Origin: Novosphingobium sp.
GTDB lineage: Bacteria > Pseudomonadota > Alphaproteobacteria > Sphingomonadales > Sphingomonadaceae
Direction: 5' to 3'
DNA: 32,975 nucleotides
Assembly: GCA_028697875.1 (NCBI GenBank)
Contig: JAQVEQ010000003.1
Location: forward strand, 1 to 32,975
Under the pieces are notes generated by a model. It worked only from the letters and a program-made list of their open reading frames with translations. It searched no databases and was not told where the DNA came from. Position numbers and translations under genes: made by a program. Shown here piece by piece: positions 1 through 9,303 of the stretch; the first letter of the stretch is position 1, and each line of letters begins with the position of its first letter.

Positions 1-1434
1 GTCTATGAAAAACAGGACGCGGTCGGCGGTACCTGGGCGATCAACCGCTATCCCGACATCCGCGTGGATACGCCGTCGATCACCTATGAATACAGCTTCG
101 AGAAGCGCTATCCCTGGTCCGAGCATTTCGGGCGCGGTGCCCATGTGCGCCAGTATCTCGAAGACGTGGCGAAGAAGTACGGACTAGCGGACAACACCCG
201 GCTCAGCCATGCGCTGGCCGAAGCTCGCTTCGACGAGGCGAACAATCGCTGGGACCTGGCGTTCGACACCCCGGAAGGCAGGAAGACCGCGCAGGCCAGC
301 GTCGTGATTTCCGCCAGCGGCGCCTTCACCAATCCCAACTTCCCCAAGTTCAAGGGGCAGGAAAACTTCAAGGGCACGGTGGTCCATCCCGCCCGCTGGC
401 CCGAAGACCTCGACCTGACGGGCAAGCGCGTGGGGGTGATCGGCAACGGTTCGACCGGCGTGCAGCTCCTGGGCGCGGTCGCAGGGCAGGCGGAGCAGGT
501 GTACGTGTTCCAGCGCACGCCGCAGTGGATCAGCCCGCGCGCGGGCTACGGCAAGCCGATGGAAGAGGAAACCGCCTGGCTGGTGCGCAATTTCCCCGGT
601 TACTGGAACTGGTGGCGCTACATGGCGACGGCGGCCCTGTTCGACATCCACGACCTGCAGCTGACCGATCCGGAATGGCAGGCCAAAGGCGGCAAGATCA
701 ATCCCGGGAACGACGAACTGCGCGCTTTCCTGACCGAGTACATCAAGCAGGAAACCGGCGGGCGGCAGGACCTGATCGACAAGCTCATCCCCGACTATGC
801 GCCGTTCTCGCGCCGTCCGGTGGTGGACCACAACTGGTACAGGACGCTGACCCGCGACAACGTGGAACTCGTCACCGCCCCGATCGTCCGCATGGTCGAA
901 AACGGGATCGAGACCGAAGACGGGCAAGTGCGCGAACTGGACGTGCTGATCGCCGCCACCGGCTATGCGATGACGGAGTACCTCATGCCCTCGCGCTATA
1001 CCGGCACGGACGGGCAGGATCTGCACGAAACGTGGAATTCGGGCGACGGGCCGCGCGCCTATATCGGCATGATGATGCCCGGTTTCCCCAACATGTTCAT
1101 GCTGTTCGGGCCCAATTCCATGCCGATGTCGGGCGGGACCGGCCTGCCGCAATGGTACATGGTCTGGTCGTCCTACATCGGGCAGTGCCTGATGAAGATG
1201 CTGCGCGAGCACAAGGACCGGATCGAAGTGAAGGAAGGGGCATACGAGCGCTACAACCGCGATCTCGATGCCGAGGCTTCCCGGATGATCCAGCTGACCA
1301 AGGAAGGCGGCATGGACCATAATTACTACGTCAACCGGAAGCATGCCCGGCTGCAGGTCAACGCGCCGTGGCAGAGCCCCGACTATCACCGCATGTGCAC
1401 GGTGGTGAATTGGGACGACCTGGAATTGAGCTGA
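1..1434 (+). CDS. Flavin-dependent monooxygenase, Baeyer-Villiger type (5' truncated by window edge)
   Basis: Frame 1 is open from base 1 (VYEKQDAVGGTWAINRYPDIRVDTPS...), so the ORF-track Met at 64 is internal. Contains GGTW..N.YP..R.D and FKGTVVHPARWP (BVMO-like FxGxxxHxxxWP), plus a second Rossmann motif, GVIGNGSTG. Confidence 0.9.
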   Translation, partial: VYEKQDAVGGTWAINRYPDIRVDTPSITYEYSFEKRYPWSEHFGRGAHVRQYLEDVAKKYGLADNTRLSHALAEARFDEANNRWDLAFDTPEGRKTAQASVVISASGAFTNPNFPKFKGQENFKGTVVHPARWPEDLDLTGKRVGVIGNGSTGVQLLGAVAGQAEQVYVFQRTPQWISPRAGYGKPMEEETAWLVRNFPGYWNWWRYMATAALFDIHDLQLTDPEWQAKGGKINPGNDELRAFLTEYIKQETGGRQDLIDKLIPDYAPFSRRPVVDHNWYRTLTRDNVELVTAPIVRMVENGIETEDGQVRELDVLIAATGYAMTEYLMPSRYTGTDGQDLHETWNSGDGPRAYIGMMMPGFPNMFMLFGPNSMPMSGGTGLPQWYMVWSSYIGQCLMKMLREHKDRIEVKEGAYERYNRDLDAEASRMIQLTKEGGMDHNYYVNRKHARLQVNAPWQSPDYHRMCTVVNWDDLELS

Positions 1435-1507
1435 GGGGGAGGGCGGACGCGCTCCCCCGCCAAGCCGGAACAAGAACCGATCAGAATTCGAGACGAGAGG
1501 ACAATCC

Positions 1508-2698
1508 ATGACCAAGCGTGAACTGCCGTTTCCGGTCTACGATGCGGACCACCACTTCTACGACCCGGACGATTCCATCACTCGCCACCTGCCGGACAAG
1601 TACAAGGAGGACTTCCAGTTCATCGAAGTGAACGGACGCCGCCGCTTGGCCATTGGCGGGCAGATCTCGCGCTATATCCCCAACCCGACCTTCGACCGGG
1701 TGGCTGCGCCGGGATCGCACCTGCCGTACTACAAGGCGGAAAATCCCGAAGGGCTTTCCATCCGCGAGATCGGCGGCGATCCGATCGTGCCGACCCCCAG
1801 CATGCGCAACCGAGACGCGCGCATGGAATGGATGGACGACCATAACGTCGAGGGCGCGCTGGTCTTCCCCAACCTGTTTTCGGTGATCGAAAGCCGGATG
1901 GACTACGATCACGAATTCCTCTTCTCGGTCGCGCATTCGCTCAACCGCTATATCGACGAGGAATGGGGTTTCGCCCGCGACGGGCGCCTGTTCATGACCC
2001 CGGTGATGTCGCTGGCCGATGTCGACATGGCGGTGAAGGAACTGGACTGGCTGCTCAAGCAGGGCGCGCGCGCCATTGCCATGAGCCCGTCGCCGGTGCC
2101 CGGTTATCGCGGATTCCGTTCGCCGGGCGACGAGGAATTCGACCCGTTCTGGGCGCGCATCGCCGAAGCGGGCGTGTTCGTTGCCTATCACGCGTCCGAC
2201 ACGCCCTATTCCAAGATTGCCACCTGGTGGACGCGCGGCAAGGAATGGACCCCGTTCAAGCCCGATCCGATGACGGCCTGCACGATGATGATCGAACGTG
2301 CGATTTCCGACACTATCGCGGCCCTGATCTGCCACGGCGTGTTCGACCGGCACCCCAACGTGCGCGTCGCCTCGATCGAGAACGGGGCGGTCTGGGTCGG
2401 CCCGCTGATCGATCGCCTGACCCACGTCTACGGCCAGATGCCGCAGTACTTCAAGGAGCACCCGGTCGAGACGTTCAAGCGCAATTTCTTCATCACTCCG
2501 TTCACCGAGGACTCGGTGCCGGAACTGATCAGCCACATGGGCGCGGACCGGGTGATGTTCGGCAGCGACTGGCCGCATCCGGAAGGGCTGGCCGATCCGC
2601 TCGATTTCGTCGACGAGGCGGAAGGCGTGAGCATGGCCGACCTGGAAAAGGTCATGAGCAGCAACCTCAAGGGCCTGCTCGAAGGCGTGCGCGACTGA
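1508..2698 (+). CDS. Amidohydrolase family protein (amidohydrolase_2 / ACMSD-like TIM barrel)
   Basis: N-terminal YDADHHFYDP and C-terminal MFGSDWPHPEG motifs; RBS-like GACGAGAGGACA upstream; 396 aa. Confidence 0.88.
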   Translation: MTKRELPFPVYDADHHFYDPDDSITRHLPDKYKEDFQFIEVNGRRRLAIGGQISRYIPNPTFDRVAAPGSHLPYYKAENPEGLSIREIGGDPIVPTPSMRNRDARMEWMDDHNVEGALVFPNLFSVIESRMDYDHEFLFSVAHSLNRYIDEEWGFARDGRLFMTPVMSLADVDMAVKELDWLLKQGARAIAMSPSPVPGYRGFRSPGDEEFDPFWARIAEAGVFVAYHASDTPYSKIATWWTRGKEWTPFKPDPMTACTMMIERAISDTIAALICHGVFDRHPNVRVASIENGAVWVGPLIDRLTHVYGQMPQYFKEHPVETFKRNFFITPFTEDSVPELISHMGADRVMFGSDWPHPEGLADPLDFVDEAEGVSMADLEKVMSSNLKGLLEGVRD

Positions 2699-2716
2699 CG
2701 CAGGTTCGCAAGAGGC

Positions 2717-2750
2717 GCGGGCGGCATCGCAGGAATGCGGTGCCGCCCGC
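2717..2750 (+). terminator. Strong hairpin downstream of the amidohydrolase gene (candidate terminator or RNA structure)
   Basis: GCGGGCGGCATCGCA-GGAA-TGCGGTGCCGCCCGC: 15-bp stem with one T.G wobble and a GGAA (GNRA-class) loop. No T-tract follows. Confidence 0.6.
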
Positions 2751-2873
2751 ACCCCGCATCCGGCAGGCACAAGCCGGGGGGAGAAAGCCGATGGCCGATT
2801 GCCGCTGCGGGCGTGCGGTGGTTAAAGGGAAGCGGCCCCGCATCGCCGCAGCACGGGGCAAGGGAACCTGACC

Positions 2874-3803
2874 ATGCCAAGGCCGGCTCTGGCCGCTTCG
2901 CGCGCCATCGACATCCTGAACTTCATGGCCGCCAGCCCTTTACGCGGCTGGTCGCTGACCGAACTGGTGCGCCATCTCGGGGTCAACCAGGCTTCGTGCC
3001 ATGCCTTGCTGGCGGCGTTGACCCGCGATGGCTATCTCGAACGCGATCCCAAGCGGCGCACTTACCGGCTGGGACCGGCGCTGATCGCCATCGGACACGG
3101 CGCCCTGCAATGCCACCCCGTCCTGGCCGCGGCGCGCAACCGGATCGATGCCATTGTCGCCGCTTTCGATCTCGACTGCCTGCTGACCGCGCGCAGCGGC
3201 GACCACCTGATCGCGCTGGCCGCCGGTGGCCCCAATCCGGAACGGGGTTTGCGCATCGGCCAGCACGTGCCGCTGATCCCGCCGCTGGGCACGCCGTTCC
3301 TTGCCTGGGCGAACGAGGACGAAGTCGAAGCCTGGCTCGCCCGGGCCGAGGAGCCGGGCACGGAAACGGCGCGCCTGCGTCAATCGCTTGCTGCCGTGCG
3401 CCAGCGCGGTTTCGCGGTCACTCTGCGTGGGCCGGGGCAGGGGGCGGCCGGGCTGGCCCTGCTCGACCTCGCGGAAGAACCGCTGGCCGACACGCTCAAG
3501 GACCGCGCGGTCGAAGCGATCAGCCGCATGGGCGGGGAATACCTGCTGATCGACGAGGAGCCGGACCGGCTGCTGCCGGTCGATCTCATCTCCGCCCCGG
3601 TCTTCGATGCCGATGGCGCGGTGGCCTGTACGCTGTCGCTCTATGGGAGCGAACGCCCGCTCCCGCTGGCCAAGGTCATGGAGATGGGGCGCAGGCTCGG
3701 CGAGTTCTGCCGGGTCGCGGAAACCTCGCTCCCCACCCGCGAGGACGGGCAGGGAGCGGTTCGTCCGTCTCAGGCTGCGATGTCTTCCGGCTCCGGCGGA
3801 TAG
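2874..3803 (+). CDS. IclR family transcriptional regulator
   Basis: N-terminal wHTH (ALAASRAIDILNFMAASPLRGWSLTELVRHLGVNQASCHALLAALTRDGYLERDPKRRTYRLGPALIAIG) followed by an IclR effector-like domain. Confidence 0.9.
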   Translation: MPRPALAASRAIDILNFMAASPLRGWSLTELVRHLGVNQASCHALLAALTRDGYLERDPKRRTYRLGPALIAIGHGALQCHPVLAAARNRIDAIVAAFDLDCLLTARSGDHLIALAAGGPNPERGLRIGQHVPLIPPLGTPFLAWANEDEVEAWLARAEEPGTETARLRQSLAAVRQRGFAVTLRGPGQGAAGLALLDLAEEPLADTLKDRAVEAISRMGGEYLLIDEEPDRLLPVDLISAPVFDADGAVACTLSLYGSERPLPLAKVMEMGRRLGEFCRVAETSLPTREDGQGAVRPSQAAMSSGSGG

Positions 3804-4822
3804 AAGGCGGGCTTGCCCGGATCGTAGACGCGGGTCAGCAGACCGATGAACTTTTGGTCGGTCATCGGATCGGTCGGCACTTCGAACGTCTGCCCGCGCG
3901 CGCGCAGATCGTCGATCATCATGTCGAATACCTGATCGTGCGTCAGGTCGTCCGTATGCTCCAGTGCCGTCTTGAGTTCTTCGTAGCCCATGAAGACTTC
4001 GGCGCCCCAGTGGACGAGGAAGCGGAATTCTTCGGCCGGAACTTTCTGGATCACCTTGCCGTCGGTGGTGATCTGCCAGCCATCGGCGCTGTCCGGGTCG
4101 GGTTCCATCAGCGAATTGATCGCGAGGCCTTCGGGCTTGCGCATGGCGGCCGGGCCGTTGGATTCGGCAGTGTGGAACAGCATCTCGTTTTCCACCACCA
4201 CGGCACGCCCCCACATCGGCGCGTTGATTTGTTTCGGCTGGGCCTGCGGGCCTTCGGGCCAATAATTGAAACCGCCGCCGATCCTGCCCTTGTAGTACCA
4301 GGTCACGACTTGCGCCTTCTTCTGGCGCCAGCGTTCGAACAGCCCCGTCTTGGTCATGGTGTTCATCAGCCAGACCGGCGAATTGTGCATCGATATCCCA
4401 CGATAGCGCGTGGCGTCGAGGTGGGGCGAAGCGGAACCTTGGCAGGGGCCCTGGATATTGAACAGCATCCCTTCGGGCCGGGCATATTCGGCGCCCCAGT
4501 ATCCGCGCACGAGGTCGAGGAACTTGTGGTTGTAGTAACAGTCCTCGATCTCGGGATGGAGCGAGGTTTGCCCCTTGCCGTAATAGCCGCGGAACACGGG
4601 GTTGAGGAACATGTCCCAAGTGGGGGTGAAGCCTTCCGGTACCGAACCGGACGTCGTGGCGATCACTTCGTCGGGCGACTTGAAGTGCTGGGCGAGGATC
4701 AGCGACCACGGCCCCTTGTCGCGCACGATGCCGAGCAGGCGTGCATGCTGGTCTTCGGTATAGGCGTTCTCGATGACCTGCGGCGGGGCCACGGGCCTGA
4801 AGAAGGACGGGGTAACAGTCAT
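3770..4822 (-). CDS. Hypothetical protein, possibly phytanoyl-CoA/2OG-Fe(II) dioxygenase-like
   Basis: ATG at 4822 preceded on the minus strand by GAGGAGAGAGGCACA (RBS). Contains HxD (SPHLDATRYRG) and a distal His (LFHTAESNGP); the family call is inferred from motifs. Confidence 0.6.
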   Translation of the reverse strand: MTVTPSFFRPVAPPQVIENAYTEDQHARLLGIVRDKGPWSLILAQHFKSPDEVIATTSGSVPEGFTPTWDMFLNPVFRGYYGKGQTSLHPEIEDCYYNHKFLDLVRGYWGAEYARPEGMLFNIQGPCQGSASPHLDATRYRGISMHNSPVWLMNTMTKTGLFERWRQKKAQVVTWYYKGRIGGGFNYWPEGPQAQPKQINAPMWGRAVVVENEMLFHTAESNGPAAMRKPEGLAINSLMEPDPDSADGWQITTDGKVIQKVPAEEFRFLVHWGAEVFMGYEELKTALEHTDDLTHDQVFDMMIDDLRARGQTFEVPTDPMTDQKFIGLLTRVYDPGKPAFYPPEPEDIAA

Positions 4823-5254
4823 TGTGCCTCTCTCCTCACAATGGTCTGGCCGTTCGGGCGTCTGTGTCCGGCTCCGGGGGAATTGTAAGCCTGCCGTTAT
4901 CCCCTCAGTCTCGCGCAAGACATGTCGCACGCCACAATGCCACGATCGCCGCAGAAAAGTGCAAACCCGCGCGTTATGCAATGCCGTTCGCCCGCTTCTC
5001 CGCTCTTGCGGAAGAGGCCCTGCCGCCTGCTGCTTGCTTGGCCATGGCAGCGAACTTCTCCCGTGCCCCGGCGAGCGAAATGGCCGTCAGGTCGAAATTG
5101 TTCGCGTCGATCGCCTTGGACGCCTTGCCCATTTCGGCAATGCCGGCCTTGGTGTTCGCCAGGGCCGCATGGCTCGCCGGTTCGCTGAGCGTGACGTCGG
5201 TGGTGGTCACGGATACGGGCAGCAGGGTGAGCGCGCCATAAACGGCTGGCTCCT

Positions 5255-5610
5255 GCGCGGCCCGCTGTAATGCAGGATGCGCGCGGCCAGCCCCTTGCCG
5301 GTGCCCGTTTCGCCGTGGATCAGCAGGCTGGTGAACGGGACACCGGCCAGCTTGCGCAGCATCTTGCCGTCGTCCATCGGCTTGGCGAGGAAGTCGATCG
5401 CGCCCAGTGCGATGGCCCGTTCGATGTCGGGCAGCTCGCATAGCCGGAAAGAAACACCCATTCCGCCTTCAGGCCCCGGCCGCGATATTCTTCCAGCAGG
5501 TCGAGGCCGTTGCCGTCGGGCAGGTTGAGGTCGGACGGCACGACATCGGGATCGAGTTCGCCGCCGAACAGGCAGGCTCTCGCCGCGGCGGCGGACGGCG
5601 CCAGAGTCAC
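5255..5610 (-). pseudogene. Decayed NtrC/sigma-54-type response regulator remnant
   Basis: Receiver fragment GGELDPDVVPSDLNLPDGNGLDLLEEYRGRGLKAEWVFLSGYA in one frame continues as ELPDIERAIALGAIDFLAKPMDDGKMLRKLAG in another (about 1-nt shift near 5436), then runs into a Walker A segment LLIHGETGTGKGLAARILHYSGPR without the normal linker, and stops soon after. Confidence 0.72.
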
Positions 5611-5615
5611 TTGCC

Positions 5616-5978
5616 ATGTCGCGCCGATATCTTGCCCTATTCGCCTTGCCGCTGTTCAGCCTTGCGGGTTGCAGCGCGGAAAAGCCGCTCCAGTGCCCGA
5701 CGCCCCAATTGTCGGCGAGCACGGGCGATCTCCATGAGACGGAGCAGGACATAGAGGCCTACCAGGCCCGTTTTGCCGCCGGTTTTTCCGGCAATAGCGT
5801 TGGCGAAGCCGTCGCGTCGCTGCGGACGAAGTATCCGGGCGCGGCCGACGATGCCATCGGCAACTACCTGGTTGCGGCCTATTGTCCCGTCGTCGTCCGT
5901 TCCGTCGATGGCGCCCCGGACCAGAAGGCGAGGCTCGCGGCATTCGAGAATGCCGTCCATGCCGCGCTCGGCGATTGA
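5616..5978 (+). CDS. Small predicted lipoprotein
   Basis: 120 aa; signal peptide with lipobox LAGC (MSRRYLALFALPLFSLAGC). Confidence 0.72.
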   Translation: MSRRYLALFALPLFSLAGCSAEKPLQCPTPQLSASTGDLHETEQDIEAYQARFAAGFSGNSVGEAVASLRTKYPGAADDAIGNYLVAAYCPVVVRSVDGAPDQKARLAAFENAVHAALGD

Positions 5979-6002
5979 GAGTTCGCCGAAACCGGCCGGC
6001 AG

Positions 6003-7210
6003 TTACTCGTGGCGCAAGGCTTCGATCGGGTTGAGGTTCGCGGCGCGGCGGGCGGGGAAATACCCGAAGACCACGCCGATCAGCGCCGAGAAGGTGAACG
6101 CGACCAGGTTGATCGTCGGGTTGAACAGGAACGGCACGCCCATCACCGGGGCCAGGCTGGCGGTCGCGACAAGGGCAATGATGATCCCGATCAGCCCGCC
6201 GAGCGAGGACAGCGCCACCGCTTCGACGAGGAATTGCAGCAGCACTTCGCGGGCGAGCGCGCCGATGGCCAGGCGGATGCCGATCTCGCGCGTGCGTTCG
6301 GTCACCGAAACCAGCATGATGTTCATGATCCCGATCCCGCCGACGATCAGGCTGACTGCGGCCACCGCCCCGAGCAGGCCGGTAAGGATCTGGGTCGATC
6401 CCGAGACCGCCGAGGCGATCTGCGCCGTGTCGAGCACGTTGAAGTCGTCGTCCTTGTTGCCGGTGATGTGCCGGCGTTCGCGCAGCAATCCTTCGAGAGC
6501 GCTCTGCACGCTCTGCGTGTCGTAGTCGTCCTCGACGGCGACCATGATCGAACGCAATTCCTGGTTGCCGGCAAAACGCCGCTGGACCGTTTTCAGCGGC
6601 ATGATGACGACATCGTCCTGATCGTTGCCGAAGCCGCCTTGGCCACGCGTTTCCAGCACGCCGACGACAGTGCAGGACACGTCGCCGAGGCGGAAGCGCT
6701 GGCCGAGCGGATCGGTATCGCGGAACAGGTTGGTGACGATGGTGTTGCCGATGATGCACACGCTCTTGCCGGCCTGCTCTTCGGCATTGGTGAAGCGGCG
6801 GCCTTCGCGGAGGTTCCAGCGTTGCGCGACCAGGTAATCGTTGGTGGTGCCGTTGATCGTGGTCGACCAGTTCTGCGCATTGCGCACCGCAGTGGTGCTG
6901 GTCTGCGACTGGCCCGCCACGGCCTTGACGCCCGGAATCTGTTCGCGGATCGCCTCGACATCGTCGTTTTCGAAATTGGGAACCGGCTCGCCGCTGCCGC
7001 CTGGTCCCATGCGCTGGCCGGGACGCACCATCAGGAGGTTGGAGCCGAGGGAACTGATCTGCTCTTCGACCGCCGCGGTCGCGCCGTTGCCCAGCGTGAC
7101 CATGGTGATAACTGCCGCGACGCCGATGACGACGCCCAGGATAGTCAGGAAGGAGCGCAGCAGGTGGCGCGAGATTTCGCGGAAGGCGAGCATGATGGTG
7201 GTCAGGAACA

Positions 7211-7211
<1 letters not shown>
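6003..7211 (-). CDS. MacB-like ABC transporter permease (FtsX domain)
   Basis: Starts MFLTTIMLAFREISRHLLRSFLTILGVVIGVAAVITMVTLG; C-terminal FtsX region (VSVTERTREIGIRLAIGA). The start overlaps the upstream gene's stop (TGATG). Confidence 0.93.
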
Positions 7212-7947
<736 letters not shown>

Positions 7948-7948
<1 letters not shown>

Positions 7949-9303
7949 CAGTCGGCGGCCGCTTTCAGGCTGGTGATGACTTTCATTCCTTCCTTGAGAC
8001 CGTCGCCGGAAACCGCGGTCCGCTTTCCGTCGCTGGCCCCGACCACGACCTTGATCCCCTTCGGCTTGCCGTCGTCGTCCAGCACGTAGATGGTCTGGCG
8101 GCTTCCGGCGCTGATTTCCGCCTGCTGTTCGGCGGAGCCGCTACCCATTCGCGGAGGCCCGCCCATCTGCGACATGAGACCGCCGCTTTCCTCTTCGGTA
8201 ACCGTGCCCGTCTCCGGCTGGAAGCGCAGAGCGGCATTGGGGATGGTCAGCACATTGCGTGCGGACTGGACGGCGATATCGGCCGTCGCGGTCATGCCCG
8301 GCCGCAGCCGGCCGTCGGGATTTTCCACGCTCAGGATCGCGTCGTAGGCGATGACCTGGCTCGACGAGCTGGTGCTCGAGGAACTGCTGCTCGACGAGGA
8401 GCTGGCAAGATCGTTCGATCCCAGGTCGACGCGCAGGATGCGGGCCTTGAACGTCTCGCCCGGCCAGGCGTCCACGGTAAAGGTCGCGTCCTGCCCGGCC
8501 TCGACTTGTCCGACATCGGCCTCGTCGATCGCGATCTCGAGCTGCATGGAGGAAAGATCCTCGGCGATGATGAACAATGTTGGCGTGCTGAACGAGGCGG
8601 CCACCGTCTGGCCGGGCTCGATCTGGCGCGAAAGCACGATGCCCGAGACAGGCGCCCGGATCACGGCCTTGTTGCGATTGGTCATGGTCGAGGAAAGGCT
8701 CGCGCGTGCGGAGATGACGTTGGCCGCGGCGGCCTGCAGCGAGGCGGCGGCCCGCGCACGGGTGGCCTCGGCGGTCTCCATCTCGGTCTGCGAGGGGACG
8801 CGGCCGTTCGACAGGCGCGAAACTTCCTGAAGGCGCTTCAGTTGCGCCTCGGCTTCGGCCAGTGTCGCCCGGGCCTGCTCGGTCTCGGCCTTGCGGGCGT
8901 TGAGCGTTGCCTTGCCTTGCGCGATCTCGTCGTCGAGGATGTCGGTGTTGATGATCGCCAGCGGCTGGCCGCGTTTGACCTGGTCGTTCACGTCGACCAG
9001 CACCTGATCGATCGTGCCCGAAAGCTCGGAACCGACTTCGACCTGGTTGGTCGGCGCGAGATTGCCGGTGGCCGAAACGGTAATGGCAAGGTCGCCGCGC
9101 GTCACGTCGTCGGTGATGTAATTGGGTCCATCGCTGCCGCCGAAACAGCGGGCGAGCAGCAGGATCAGCAGCAGGACCGCAAGCCCGCCGCCGCCCAGCT
9201 TGGCCCAGCGGTGCCAGCGCGGTGCGTCGCTCGCCCCCAGAAACGTATCGAGATCGGTCGCCTCGCCGGCGGTTTCTTCGTTCGTGGCGGGAGTGTCGGT
9301 CAT
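7948..9303 (-). CDS. MacA/HlyD-type periplasmic adaptor (membrane fusion protein)
   Basis: Single N-terminal TM, VEVGSELSGTIDQVLVDVNDQVKRGQPLAIINT lipoyl half-motif, coiled coil and beta-barrel region. ATG at 9303 overlaps the NodT stop as ATGA. Confidence 0.93.

Noticed and set aside
1435-1458. GGGGGAG...CTCCCCC hairpin after the BVMO stop
   Set aside because: Only a 7-bp outer stem with a 10-nt loop and no T-tract, between two probably co-transcribed genes; too weak to call a terminator.
184-1515. Long minus-strand ORF (443 aa) opposite the BVMO gene
   Set aside because: Shadow ORF of a GC-rich gene: His/Arg/Val-rich translation with no recognisable domain, while the plus strand has clear BVMO motifs.
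1481-2770. Minus-strand 429-aa ORF opposite the amidohydrolase
   Set aside because: Low-complexity His/Arg-rich antisense frame with no domain motifs; the plus strand encodes a recognisable enzyme.
2735-4888. 717-aa plus-strand ORF across IclR and the oxygenase-like gene
   Set aside because: Runs out of frame through one gene and antisense to another; its composition is typical of GC-driven open frames.
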